Positions 14,906 through 24,464 of a stretch of 64,000 nt of DNA are shown piece after piece. A model generated the notes under the pieces. The model had not been told where the DNA came from and searched no databases. It worked only from the letters and a program-made list of their open reading frames with translations. The stretch comes from CAISCU01 sp051861545 (GTDB lineage: Bacteria > Bacteroidota > Bacteroidia > UKL13-3): contig JBIMKP010000018.1 of assembly GCA_051861545.1 (NCBI GenBank), positions 22,674 to 86,673 on the forward strand, read 5' to 3'. Made by a program: the position numbers and the translations under genes. Numbering within the stretch: position 1 is the first letter of the stretch; the number at the start of each line of letters is the position of its first letter.

Positions 14906-16633
14906 ATGAATGGTGAACACCCCTGTATGTTTATAAAATTAAATTTCTTTTTAATCCTTAGAAAACTGAGGTTGAGGACAATTCCTGTTCTTTTCATCGT
15001 ATTCCCATTATTAGTTAGTTCTCAAAACAAACAATTAGACAGCCTTCAACAGCTTACACAGAAATTAAGTAAACAACCGGGTTTTAAAACTGATAGTATT
15101 TACTTAAAAAGCATAAATGATATAATTGCAATTTTCTTAACAAATCATCCGGATTCAGCATTAGAATTGGCTCATATAAACGAGCAAATGGCTCATGAGG
15201 CAAATTTGGGTCTAATTGAAGCTGAGGCTATCAGGCATCAAGGTTTTGCATTGGTTACACTCGGTAATTACTCAGAAGCAATGATTCTGTTTAACAAATC
15301 ATTAGATTTATTTACAGAATTAAAAAACGAAAAAGGTCAGGCCAAAATTTATAACAATATGGCTGTAGTTTATAAAAATATTGGTGACTATCCCAAAGCT
15401 TTAGAATATCATTATAAATCGTTAGCTATTAAAGAAAGACATAAAGATAAAAGAGGAATTGCAGTTAGCAGAGGAAATATTGCCATTTTATACAAAAATC
15501 AAAAACGTTTTAAAGAATCTTTGATTGAGCAATTAAAAGCCTATCAATTATTTAAAGAAATAAATGATGAAAATGGAATATGTACAGCAGCAGGTAATTT
15601 AGCAACTAATTATACTTATTTTAAAAACTATTCAAAAGCATTATTTTACCATGACAAGGCATTAAAAATTGCAGAAAAAAATGATGACCATGTAGGAATT
15701 GCACATAACTTGGATAATATTTCAAGAGTAAAATTCAACCAAAATAAAATTCAAGAAGCCATTTCACTCCAATTACGCTCATTAGAAATTAGAGAGCAAA
15801 ACAAAGATTTATACGGCATTGCACGTAGTTATATTTCGATGGGGGATTTTTATCAGGCTATGGAAAAAAAGGATAAAGCATTTAATTATTATGGAAAAGG
15901 CCTAGCTATTTCTGAAAAAATTGGCAGAAGAGATCTTTCATCCTCATTTCATCAGGAAATGTATAAAGCTCATAAAGAATATGGGAATCTGTCAAAAGCA
16001 ATTTACCACTTAGAGCAGCACAATATTATTGAAGATAGTTTATTTAATGACGAGGTTGAAAATAAAACTTTAGAGCTTAAAACCAAACATGAGTTTGAAC
16101 AAAAAGCTATTCAACTTAAAGAAGAAAAAGAAAAAGAACGTTTAACCTTCATTACAAAATCCGAAAACCAGAGGTATATAATCATTGTGATTTCTCTGTT
16201 TATTGTTTTTTTGTTAGCATTTATAATTGCAATTCAATTGAGCAAAATGAATGTTCAAATGAGTTATAAAAAACTTGAATTAGCTAATATTGAAATTAAA
16301 CAAAAAACTGAGGCTTTACATCAAAGTTTAATTGAGCTTTCAGAGCAAAAAAACGAAATCAATGAGTTGAATTTTAGTCTCCAAGAAAAGGTAAAAGAAC
16401 GTACCAAAAATCTAGAATCAGCTTATCAGCAATTGCGCGATTTCTCTTATGCAAACAGTCATCATCTAAGAAAACCAGTTGCAAATCTTTTAGGTCTTTG
16501 TGATGCAATTTCCAAGAACAATCCTGATGATCCAGAAAACAAAGAGATTATTAAAATGATGTTGGATAGCGCTATTGAACTCGATACCATAATCCACGAT
16601 TTAAATAAACTTGATATTCAAAATATGACATAA
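14906..16633 (+). CDS. TPR sensor protein ending in a histidine-kinase H box, no ATPase domain
   Basis: The 575 residues start with a hydrophobic signal-like segment (to about 40), then six or more tetratricopeptide repeats (about 60-385, for example AKIYNNMAVVYKNIGDYPKALEY). A coiled-coil stretch, one membrane helix near 422-445 (YIIIVISLFIVFLLAFI) and a second long coiled coil follow. The last 65 residues hold a dimerisation/phosphoacceptor helix with SHHLRKPVANLLGL, the H box seen in Bacteroidota kinases. The frame then stops after LDTIIHDLNKLDI, where the N, G1 and G2 boxes of a HATPase domain would normally begin. None of these follow; instead a terminator does. The true start may be the second Met (14927). 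Confidence 0.88.
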   Translation: MNGEHPCMFIKLNFFLILRKLRLRTIPVLFIVFPLLVSSQNKQLDSLQQLTQKLSKQPGFKTDSIYLKSINDIIAIFLTNHPDSALELAHINEQMAHEANLGLIEAEAIRHQGFALVTLGNYSEAMILFNKSLDLFTELKNEKGQAKIYNNMAVVYKNIGDYPKALEYHYKSLAIKERHKDKRGIAVSRGNIAILYKNQKRFKESLIEQLKAYQLFKEINDENGICTAAGNLATNYTYFKNYSKALFYHDKALKIAEKNDDHVGIAHNLDNISRVKFNQNKIQEAISLQLRSLEIREQNKDLYGIARSYISMGDFYQAMEKKDKAFNYYGKGLAISEKIGRRDLSSSFHQEMYKAHKEYGNLSKAIYHLEQHNIIEDSLFNDEVENKTLELKTKHEFEQKAIQLKEEKEKERLTFITKSENQRYIIIVISLFIVFLLAFIIAIQLSKMNVQMSYKKLELANIEIKQKTEALHQSLIELSEQKNEINELNFSLQEKVKERTKNLESAYQQLRDFSYANSHHLRKPVANLLGLCDAISKNNPDDPENKEIIKMMLDSAIELDTIIHDLNKLDIQNMT

Positions 16634-16634
16634 A

Positions 16635-16669
16635 AAAACGGTCTCACTATAAAATAATGAGACCGTTTT
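16635..16669. terminator. bidirectional intrinsic terminator
   Basis: Stem AAAACGGTCTCA/TGAGACCGTTTT between the convergent TPR sensor gene and clpC; A and T runs allow function on both strands. Confidence 0.92.
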
Positions 16670-16689
16670 AGTTTGGATTCAGTTGTTTT

Positions 16690-19245
16690 CTATTCAGTTT
16701 TATCTGTACTTGCTGATGTATCTTTTTTCTTACGAGTTGCTTTCTTACCTGCAATCGAAATTTTTAATTCATTTGGATTGGCTTCTTTGTCGTAATCTAC
16801 TTCTAAAGTATCACCTTCACCCATTTCCATTTTTAATAATTCTTCTGCAAGTGGATCTTCAACAAATTTTTGAATGGTTCTGGCAAGTGGACGAGCACCC
16901 AAGTCTGGATCAAAGCCTTTTTCTGCTAAAAACGTTTTTGCTTCATCACTCACTTTCACTTTAAAGCCTAATTCTTCAATACGTTTATGAAGTTTAATTA
17001 AGTTTAAATCAAGAATTTTGGTAATTGATTCTTTTTCCAAAGAACTAAATACAATTACATCATCAATTCTATTTAAAAACTCTGGAGAGAAAAATCTCTT
17101 CAATGCGTTTTCAATTACAATCTTCGAATTCTTTTCAAAATCAGCATTTTTACCTGGTGTAGAAAATCCTACTCCTGAGCCAAAATCCTTCAATTGACGA
17201 GAACCCAAATTCGATGTCATAATGATGATTGTATTTCTAAAATCAACTTTACGACCTAAACTATCTGTGATAAAACCTTCATCTAAAACTTGTAATAAAA
17301 TATTAAACACATCTGGATGAGCTTTTTCTATTTCATCAAGTAAAAGAACCGCGTAAGGTTTTCTTCTGATTTTTTCTGTTAACTGTCCACCTTCTTCATA
17401 ACCAACATATCCTGGAGGGGCACCAACCAATCTAGTTACAGCGAATTTCTCCATGTATTCACTCATATCTATTCTAATCATAGCTTCATCGCTATCGAAT
17501 AAATACCTAGCCAATACCTTTGCCATTTCGGTTTTACCAACACCAGTAGGACCAAGGAAAACAAATGAACCAATTGGTTTATTAGGATTCTTTAAGCCTG
17601 CTCTGGTTCTTTGAATAGCTTTAGTTAATTTTTTAATTGCTTCATCTTGACCAATAACTTTACCTTGTAATTCAGAACCCATATTGAGTAAACGTTGGCC
17701 TTCACTTTGTGCAATACGTTTTACAGGAATACCTGTCATCATTGCAATTACATCAGCCACATCATTTTCAGTTACTGCATAACGTTGAGTCTTGGTTTCT
17801 TCATCCCATTTACCTTTTTCTATTTCTAATTGTTCAAGTAAATGTTTTTCCTTGTCTCTTAGTTTAGCAGCTTCTTCGTACTTCTGACTTTTAACAACCT
17901 TGTTCTTTTCAACTTTGATTTCTTCAATCTGTTTTTCTAGTTCAAGAATGTTTACAGGAACATGAATATTACTTAAGTGAACACGAGCACCAGATTCATC
18001 CAAAACATCAATTGCTTTATCTGGAAGGTGACGGTCTGTTAAATAACGAGAGCTCATTTTTACACAAGCTTCAATAGCAGCTGGATCGTAATTTACACTG
18101 TGATGCGCTTCGTATTTATCTTTGATATTATTTAATATCTCAACACTTTCTTCGGCAGTAGCAGGTTCAACCATTACCATTTGAAAACGACGTTCAAGTG
18201 CACCATCTTTTTCTATATATTGACGGTATTCATTTAAAGTTGTAGCACCAATACATTGTATTTCGCCTCTAGCTAAAGCAGGCTTAAACATATTAGAAGC
18301 ATCTAAAGAACCTGAAGCACCACCAGCACCAACAAGGGTATGAATTTCATCAATAAATAAAATTACATCTGGTGATTTTTCTAATTCATTCATCACAGCT
18401 TTCATTCTTTCTTCAAATTGTCCACGGTATTTTGTACCAGCAACTAAACTTGCTAAGTCTAGCATTACAATTCGTTTTCCGAATAAAACTCTTGATACTT
18501 TCTTTTGAATAATACGTAGAGCAAGACCTTCGGCAATGGCTGTTTTACCAACACCTGGTTCACCAATTAAAATTGGGTTATTTTTCTTTCTTCTTGATAG
18601 AATTTGAGAAACACGTTCAATTTCTTTTTCACGTCCAACAATTGGGTCAAGTTTTCCTTCTTCACCAGCTTTGGTTAAATCTCTTCCAAAATTATCTAAA
18701 ACTGGAGTTTTAGATTTTACATCTCCTTTTCTAGGAGTTTCGGTTCTGCGTTCTTCGGGCGCTTGGCCAAAAAATTCTTCGTCTTCTGCAGGCATTTCGT
18801 TTTTTACCTCTGAAATATTGTTTTCGATGGCAGCCTTAAAAATGTCATAAGTTATGCCGTATTGACTTAAAATCTGTGATGCAAGGTTATCTTCATCACG
18901 CAAAATTGACAGCAACAAATGTTCGGTGCCAATGATATCTGTTTTAAAAATTTTAGCTTCGAGATAGGTAATTTTTAAAACCTTCTCTGCTTGTTTGGTC
19001 AAAGGTATATTAACAAAATTCGTATTGTTAGTAGCTGAACCTCTGATATTGTCTTCGATTGTCTTTTTCAGTCGTAGCGGGTCTATGTCTAAGGCCTTAA
19101 GAGTTTTAAGCGCCTTACCATCTCCTTCTCGGATTAAGCCGAGTAGCAAATGTTCGGTGCCTATGTAATCATGCCCCAGACGAATGGCCTCTTCTCTGCT
19201 GTAAGAGATCACATCTTTCACACGTGGTGAGAATTTTGCCTCCAT
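16690..19245 (-). CDS. clpC: ATP-dependent Clp protease ATP-binding subunit ClpC
   Basis: 851 residues with the ClpC order: two N-terminal Clp repeats (1-145, GTEHLLLGLIREGDG and GTEHLLLSILRDEDN), first AAA+ module with GEPGVGKT and LFIDEIH, a middle UVR-like coiled region (KYEEAAKLRDKEK), second AAA+ module with GPTGVGKT and LLLDEIEKAH, and a C-terminal domain ending in a Lys-rich tail. It unfolds substrates for ClpP. Two Clp_N repeats and the UVR-like middle separate it from ClpB. About 240 AT-rich bases upstream of its start's neighbour side hold no other gene. Confidence 0.96.
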   Translation of the reverse strand: MEAKFSPRVKDVISYSREEAIRLGHDYIGTEHLLLGLIREGDGKALKTLKALDIDPLRLKKTIEDNIRGSATNNTNFVNIPLTKQAEKVLKITYLEAKIFKTDIIGTEHLLLSILRDEDNLASQILSQYGITYDIFKAAIENNISEVKNEMPAEDEEFFGQAPEERRTETPRKGDVKSKTPVLDNFGRDLTKAGEEGKLDPIVGREKEIERVSQILSRRKKNNPILIGEPGVGKTAIAEGLALRIIQKKVSRVLFGKRIVMLDLASLVAGTKYRGQFEERMKAVMNELEKSPDVILFIDEIHTLVGAGGASGSLDASNMFKPALARGEIQCIGATTLNEYRQYIEKDGALERRFQMVMVEPATAEESVEILNNIKDKYEAHHSVNYDPAAIEACVKMSSRYLTDRHLPDKAIDVLDESGARVHLSNIHVPVNILELEKQIEEIKVEKNKVVKSQKYEEAAKLRDKEKHLLEQLEIEKGKWDEETKTQRYAVTENDVADVIAMMTGIPVKRIAQSEGQRLLNMGSELQGKVIGQDEAIKKLTKAIQRTRAGLKNPNKPIGSFVFLGPTGVGKTEMAKVLARYLFDSDEAMIRIDMSEYMEKFAVTRLVGAPPGYVGYEEGGQLTEKIRRKPYAVLLLDEIEKAHPDVFNILLQVLDEGFITDSLGRKVDFRNTIIIMTSNLGSRQLKDFGSGVGFSTPGKNADFEKNSKIVIENALKRFFSPEFLNRIDDVIVFSSLEKESITKILDLNLIKLHKRIEELGFKVKVSDEAKTFLAEKGFDPDLGARPLARTIQKFVEDPLAEELLKMEMGEGDTLEVDYDKEANPNELKISIAGKKATRKKKDTSASTDKTE

Positions 19246-19484
19246 AATGCTATCTATTTATTAAAGGAACTTAAGTATCAAAAAAGGTTCCAAACTTGTT
19301 TTTGCAATTTAATAAGTTCTGTCAAATTTTTACACCTGCATAAACGTGTATATTCACAAATTAAGGTGCATTTAACTATAAATGACCAAATTCTTGATAA
19401 AAGGTTTTAATTTATTCTATCAAATTTTACAATCAAACCTATAATCTGGTTAATCCAACTAGTTAATTGACCTAAAAAAATGAA

Positions 19485-21122
19485 CTATTTCAAATGCTCG
19501 CTTAATATTTTGTTTAACCACTTTAACATGGCAAACATAACAATAGCGGCTATACCTAATAAGACAAAATTCACCAGAAAAAAGTTGGCTTTGTTTTCAT
19601 AACCATCCCAAAGTGTAGCTAGAATTCCAGATAATTTATTACCAATGGATGTTGCTAAAAACCATCCACCCATCATAACTGCAGTAATTCGTTTCGGACT
19701 TAATTTAGAAACTAGACTTAAACCCATTGGACTTAAAAACAATTCCCCTACAGTTACAACTCCATAAACTCCAAACAACCATGCTGGAGATACTTTTACC
19801 GAACCATTACTTCCAACATAAACAGCAGCAACCATTACCAATGTTGATATAGCTGAAATAAGTAAACCCCAAGCAATTTTTGAAGCTGTACTTAAGTCTT
19901 TGCCCCGCCTTTTGTTTAACCAAACAAAAAATCCAACAACAACTGGAGTTAAAACTATCACCCAAAATGGATTGATACTTTGAAAAAGTTCCGTATTATA
20001 CAAGTAAACATCTGTTCCTTCCGGTGGTAATAAAGACTTATCATAATTTCTGAAATAGGCCGGATAATCTACTGTTTTTAATTCAATACCTGCCTTTTTT
20101 ACTACTTGAAATTTTTCATTAAATAAGGTTACGGTATCAATTGCATATGTCTGTTTCTCTGCTAAGTATAAAGTTCTTGCAGCTGGTTCAACAACAGCAG
20201 GAATTTCTCTGTCTGTATAAAATTGAGCCCAGGTTGTTAATGCTGTTCCGTTTTGTTTAAACACTGCCCAAAACATAACTGATACGGCCATAATACTAAG
20301 AAGAGCAGCCATTGGTCTTTTATCTTCAATTGATGCCTTCACATATAATCCAACATAAAAAATAATAACTGGAATTGTTGCAAAAATGAATGCATCGGTG
20401 CTATCTGAACCAAAAATACTACCCGGAATCATCCAAGCACCAACTCCTACAACTATTGCAGGTAAAAATACCTGAGCAAATATTCTAGCCAAAGACATAT
20501 CTCCTGGTTCAATTGCTTTTCTGATATCCGCATGGCGGTAATGACGAAGTCCTATTAAAAATGTTGCTAGACCAATAAACATTCCAATTCCAGCTGTTCC
20601 GAATGCATAACCCCAACCAAAACGATTGCGCATGTAGGCTGCGAAAAGATTACAAACGCATGCGCCAATATTTATACCCATGTAAAAGATATTGAAGCCT
20701 GAATCTTTTTGGTCTTTGTAGGCAGGCTCTGAATACAAATTACCCAATAAAGTGGAGATATTAGGCTTAAAAAAGCCATTTCCTAGAATGATTAGAAACA
20801 AGGATATATAAAAGAAAGTCATGCCTGGCAATGCCAAACCCATATAACCTAAACCCATTAAAACTCCACCAATTAAAATAGAGTTTTTATAGCCTAAAAC
20901 TCTATCAGCAAGTAATCCACCTAAAAAAGGAGTTAGAAATACGAATGCGATAAAGGTTCCGTAAATATCAGCGGCCTCTTTTCTATCCATACCCATACCA
21001 CCTTTATCAATGGTTTCGGTTAAGTAAAGTTGGAAAATGCCAATCATTAGGTAATAACCAAATCGTTCCCACATTTCAGTGAAGAACAAAAATCTTAAGC
21101 CAGAAGGATGTTTTTGATTCAT
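19485..21122 (-). CDS. peptide MFS transporter (POT/PTR family)
   Basis: The 545-residue protein has the POT signatures: FFTEMWERFGYYLMIGIFQLY (the ExxER motif), GGLLADRVLGYKNSILIGG, and GNGFFKPNISTLLGNLY (PTR2-type motif). It should be a proton-coupled di- or tripeptide importer in the inner membrane. A long loop of about 70 residues in the middle (near 300-370), with AEKQTYAIDTVTLFNEKF, is exported and larger than in the shortest family members. I start at MNQKHPSGL rather than 22 residues upstream because family members begin with a short KHP-type leader just before helix 1. Confidence 0.93.
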   Translation of the reverse strand: MNQKHPSGLRFLFFTEMWERFGYYLMIGIFQLYLTETIDKGGMGMDRKEAADIYGTFIAFVFLTPFLGGLLADRVLGYKNSILIGGVLMGLGYMGLALPGMTFFYISLFLIILGNGFFKPNISTLLGNLYSEPAYKDQKDSGFNIFYMGINIGACVCNLFAAYMRNRFGWGYAFGTAGIGMFIGLATFLIGLRHYRHADIRKAIEPGDMSLARIFAQVFLPAIVVGVGAWMIPGSIFGSDSTDAFIFATIPVIIFYVGLYVKASIEDKRPMAALLSIMAVSVMFWAVFKQNGTALTTWAQFYTDREIPAVVEPAARTLYLAEKQTYAIDTVTLFNEKFQVVKKAGIELKTVDYPAYFRNYDKSLLPPEGTDVYLYNTELFQSINPFWVIVLTPVVVGFFVWLNKRRGKDLSTASKIAWGLLISAISTLVMVAAVYVGSNGSVKVSPAWLFGVYGVVTVGELFLSPMGLSLVSKLSPKRITAVMMGGWFLATSIGNKLSGILATLWDGYENKANFFLVNFVLLGIAAIVMFAMLKWLNKILSEHLK

Positions 21123-21171
21123 GCTGCAATTAAAGAAGTTTTTTGATATTGCAGGAAGAAAATGATTATAA

Positions 21172-21206
21172 ATAAAAAAGGCGGACAACTTTTAATGTTG
21201 ACCGCC
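21172..21206 (-). terminator. intrinsic terminator after the TPM genes
   Basis: Read on the minus strand, GGCGGTCAAC and GTTGTCCGCC pair with one mismatch and are followed by a T run. It lies just after the stop of the TPM-domain gene at 21229 and ahead of the peptide transporter. Confidence 0.8.
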
Positions 21207-21228
21207 TAATTATAATTAATAGTTTTTC

Positions 21229-21966
21229 TTACCAACTTCCACTAGAACCACCACCACCAAAACTTCCGCCGCCAAATCCACCGAAGCCGCTATCTCCACC
21301 GCCTCCACTAAATCCTCCACTACCGAAGTTTCCAAAAAATGGAGGTACCATTCCTCCTCTAAATCCTCTATTTCTTCCGCCACCTCTGCTAATAAGTGCA
21401 ATAATGATAATAATTACGATTATCACAAATAATGAAGAAAAAGGACTTCCTTTTCCCTTTTTATTTTTGGGTAAATCGTTTATAAATTCGCCTGCTGCAG
21501 CTCTAAAAATATAGGTTGTTGCAGCATCTAATCCTCCATAATAATCATTTTGTTTAAACGCCGGTTTCATAACCTGGTCGATGATTCTTTTTGATAGTCC
21601 ATCTGTAATGGTAGCTTCCATACCATAACCAACATGAATCCTCATTTTTCGGTCGTTAAGGGCAACAAAAATCAACAAGCCATTATTTCTACCTTTAACA
21701 CCAATTCCCCATGCAGTTGAAAGTCTTTGACAATAATCAAAAATATCATCACCTTCTAAGCTATTTTCTATAACAATTGCCACTTGTGTTGAAGTAGAAT
21801 CGTTGTAAGCTTTAAGTTTAGCTTCAAGATTTTGAACTTGTGAAGCATCTAAAATTCCAGTAAAATCATTGACTAATTTTGGAGGATTTGGACTCGAAGG
21901 AACTTCCTTTGCTATTGAAAATAAGCTAAGAAATAAGAATAAAATTAAGCTGCTTAATTTCTTCAT
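21229..21966 (-). CDS. TPM domain protein (YgcG family) with glycine-rich tail
   Basis: 245 residues: signal peptide (MKKLSSLILFLFLSLFSIA), a TPM domain (about 30-165; LVNDFTGILDASQVQNLEAKL, STQVAIVIENSLEG, NGLLIFVALNDRKMRIHVGYGMEATITD), a membrane helix with many Ile (near 178-195), and a Gly-Ser-rich tail. The domain faces the periplasm. Proteins of this type are linked to membrane or photosystem repair in other organisms, but the role in Bacteroidota is not known. The start overlaps the preceding TPM gene by four bases (ATGA), so the two are coupled. Confidence 0.9.
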   Translation of the reverse strand: MKKLSSLILFLFLSLFSIAKEVPSSPNPPKLVNDFTGILDASQVQNLEAKLKAYNDSTSTQVAIVIENSLEGDDIFDYCQRLSTAWGIGVKGRNNGLLIFVALNDRKMRIHVGYGMEATITDGLSKRIIDQVMKPAFKQNDYYGGLDAATTYIFRAAAGEFINDLPKNKKGKGSPFSSLFVIIVIIIIIALISRGGGRNRGFRGGMVPPFFGNFGSGGFSGGGGDSGFGGFGGGSFGGGGSSGSW

Positions 21967-22406
21967 TTTTGCTCTCCTCCAAATGATATTTCATTAGACA
22001 ATTCGTTTGTATCATCACTTTGGAAAGGAAAATATTGTTTGAGTTTTGTGCCAACATCTCCAATCACAATTTGTAATCCTTTAAGAAATTCGGATTTTGA
22101 AAAATGATTTTTCATCGTATCTCTTTCTGCATCCCAAAAAGCATTACTTACTTTTTCATGAATACCAATATCTCCAATAATAGCAAATACCTTCGACTCA
22201 TAAGCAAGGTATATTAAAACACCATTTTGCTTTTCAGTGGAATGCATGCCCAATTGAGAAAAAACTTCTTTTGCTCTTTCTTCTGGTTTAACAATACATT
22301 TTGGCTCAATATGAACCCTAATTTCTCCAGATGTATTTAACTCTGCTAGTCGAATTGACTCAACCAATTGCTCTTGTTCTTGCTGAGTAAAAAATTGTTT
22401 TGACAT
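21963..22406 (-). CDS. TPM domain protein, short form
   Basis: 147 residues with one TPM domain and no signal peptide. LVESIRLAELNTSGEIRVHIE and NGVLIYLAYESKVFAIIGDIGIHEKV match the core strands of the fold. It usually sits between lemA and a longer TPM protein, as here. Its stop overlaps the start of the next gene. A hairpin lies between it and lemA. Confidence 0.88.
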   Translation of the reverse strand: MSKQFFTQQEQEQLVESIRLAELNTSGEIRVHIEPKCIVKPEERAKEVFSQLGMHSTEKQNGVLIYLAYESKVFAIIGDIGIHEKVSNAFWDAERDTMKNHFSKSEFLKGLQIVIGDVGTKLKQYFPFQSDDTNELSNEISFGGEQK

Positions 22407-22423
22407 AGAATTGGCTTAAAAAT

Positions 22424-22464
22424 AAAATCAGGTTTACCAGGCAAAACCCAATAAACCTGATTTT
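22424..22464 (-). terminator. hairpin between lemA and the TPM genes
   Basis: A perfect 13-base-pair stem (AAAATCAGGTTTA/TAAACCTGATTTT) followed on the minus strand by a T-rich tail. It lies inside what looks like one operon, so it may lower expression of the two TPM genes relative to lemA. Confidence 0.75.
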
Positions 22465-22481
22465 GTATGATTAATAAAGAA

Positions 22482-23072
22482 TTAGAATTTTACTTCTGGA
22501 GCTTTTGCAGCGGCTGCATCAGCTTCAAAATATCCTTTTTTATCAAATCCTAAGATTCCAGCAAATAATACTTGAGGAAACTTTCTCACATAAGAATTAT
22601 AATCATTAACAGCTACGTTAAAATTATCTCTTTCAACCTTAATTCTATTTTCAGTTCCTTCAATTTGGCTTTGTAATTCGCTGAAATTTTGAGTCGCTCT
22701 TAATTGAGGATATTGCTCTGAAACTACCATTAAACGACCTAATGCTTGACTTAATTCACCTTGAGAAGATTGGAATTTCTGTAAGCTTTCAGGTGTTAAT
22801 TTTTCAGGATCAACAGTAATTTGAGTAGCTTTTGCTCTTGCTTCAATGACAGCAGTTAATGTTTGTTGTTCGAAATTTGCAGCTCCTTTAACAGTAGCAA
22901 CCAAATTAGGAATCAAATCTAAACGTCTTTGGTAAGCACTTTGAACATTTGCCCAAGCCTTGGTAGTACCTTCTTGTTTAGTTACCATGTTGTTATAAGA
23001 GCCACATCCGCTCATTAATAACAATACAACTGCAGCAACAATTGCCAACAAAATAATCGTTCCTTTATTCAT
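22482..23072 (-). CDS. LemA family protein, probable lipoprotein
   Basis: 196 residues. The N-terminus is hydrophobic and ends in a lipobox (LLMSGC, Cys near 23), so the protein is likely lipid-anchored. The rest is the LemA helical core: VTKQEGTTKAWANVQSAYQRR, LDLIPNLVATVKGAANFEQQ, and YNSYVRKFPQVLFAGILGF. The function is not established; it is often found with TPM proteins, as here. Confidence 0.93.
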   Translation of the reverse strand: MNKGTIILLAIVAAVVLLLMSGCGSYNNMVTKQEGTTKAWANVQSAYQRRLDLIPNLVATVKGAANFEQQTLTAVIEARAKATQITVDPEKLTPESLQKFQSSQGELSQALGRLMVVSEQYPQLRATQNFSELQSQIEGTENRIKVERDNFNVAVNDYNSYVRKFPQVLFAGILGFDKKGYFEADAAAAKAPEVKF

Positions 23073-23374
23073 TTTTTTGATTTTTTATTACGATGAAGTA
23101 AATATACAAAATAACTGCCAACATATAATAACCTGACAAAATGTACTTATAAAATGTTAAACGGCATTTTTAAGTTACCAAAATTCAAAATGCCTAAAAA
23201 TACAAAATACTTTACACCCTTAAACACACAAAACTCATTATATCAGATGTTTAAAAAATAAATAAACAAAATTCAAACCTTAAAAACCTTCAAATTAAAA
23301 TTTTAAATGCTTTTATTCATTAAAGCCATAATCCCTGAAATTCCTTATCTTGGCAGCGGAAAATTTGAAGATGT
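23073..23374. other. gene-free divergent region between lemA and the glycosyltransferase
   Basis: About 300 very AT-rich bases between divergent genes. TATCTTGG near 23345-23352 resembles a -7 box for the glycosyltransferase. I see no short gene or repeat. Confidence 0.5.
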
Positions 23375-24445
23375 ATGATTTTTAACGCAGATTGTAAACA
23401 TTATAAAGGACATATCCCTTGCAAACCTCACAAACAAGAAGGCTACCATTGTGATAATTGTCCAGTATATACCAAAGTATCTAAAAGAATCTTAATTATT
23501 AAATTAGGAGCAATTGGTGATGTAATAAGAACAACTCCATTGGTTGTAAAATACAAAAACATGCATCCAGATTGCAAAATCACTTGGTTAACATGGACAC
23601 CAGATATTCTGCCAGCATCTCAAGTGGATGAAATTTTGAAATGGGACCACAATTCTATTTTATACGTTCAACATTCAAGTTGGGATATTGCCATCAACCT
23701 TGACAAAGAAAAAGAAGCGGGTGCTTTATTGAAAATTGTTGATGCAAAAGAAAAATACGGATATGTATTAAAAGATAATGAAATTCAACCATATAATGAC
23801 TTAGCCAACCACAAGTTTGCTACAGGTATGTTTGATGATACTTCAAAAGCGAATACAAAATCTTACTTACAGGAAATTTTCGAAATCTGCGGTTTAACTC
23901 ATCAAGGTGAGCCTTATTTAATGGATACTCATAGTGAAAAAGGCTACAAATGGAATCTTCCAACTGGTAAAAAAATAATAGGTATGAACACCGGCTGTGG
24001 TGGCAGGTGGACAACCCGTTTATGGAGTATTGACAAATGGGTAGAATTGGTTGACTTAGTCCAAAAACAACATCCTGATGCACATATTTTATTATTAGGA
24101 GGTGAAGCTGAAGATGCCAGAAATAAAGAAATTCAAGCTCGTTCAGGTGCACATTATTTGGGTTATTATTCTTTGTTTGAATTCATCAATTTAGTGAATC
24201 ATTGCCATTTGGTAATAACTCAAGTTACAATGGGAATGCACATTACTTTAGCATTAGGAAAGAAAATTGTTTTGATGAACAATATCTTTAATCCTTATGA
24301 ATTTGATTTATTTGGCAAAGGAGAAATTGTTGCACCAAATAAAGCTTGTAAATGTTTCTATAGAGGTTCTTGTATTGATGGTACTAGTTGTATGGAAGAT
24401 TTACCTGCTCAAAAAATTGCTGATGCAGTTGGAAGGCACTTTTAA
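23375..24445 (+). CDS. glycosyltransferase family 9 protein with cysteine-rich ends
   Basis: The 356 residues have the heptosyltransferase (GT9) pattern: ILIIKLGAIGDVIRTTPLVV near residue 38, a GMNTGCGGRWTTRLWSIDKW motif in the middle, ILLLGGEAEDARN, and the sugar-nucleotide site TQVTMGMHITLALGKKIV. It should add a heptose or similar sugar in outer-membrane glycolipid or glycan synthesis. Unusual are two Cys clusters: CKHYKGHIPC and CDNC before the first strand, and CKCFYRGSCIDG with SCM near the end. These could bind a metal together. The acceptor cannot be told. Confidence 0.85.
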   Translation: MIFNADCKHYKGHIPCKPHKQEGYHCDNCPVYTKVSKRILIIKLGAIGDVIRTTPLVVKYKNMHPDCKITWLTWTPDILPASQVDEILKWDHNSILYVQHSSWDIAINLDKEKEAGALLKIVDAKEKYGYVLKDNEIQPYNDLANHKFATGMFDDTSKANTKSYLQEIFEICGLTHQGEPYLMDTHSEKGYKWNLPTGKKIIGMNTGCGGRWTTRLWSIDKWVELVDLVQKQHPDAHILLLGGEAEDARNKEIQARSGAHYLGYYSLFEFINLVNHCHLVITQVTMGMHITLALGKKIVLMNNIFNPYEFDLFGKGEIVAPNKACKCFYRGSCIDGTSCMEDLPAQKIADAVGRHF

Positions 24446-24464
24446 TTTTCTTGCTGATTTAAGC

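Noticed and set aside
21216..21401. A 61-codon frame rich in Val and Glu over the Gly-rich tail of the TPM protein
   Set aside because: It is an alternative frame of the GGX repeat DNA, not a gene.
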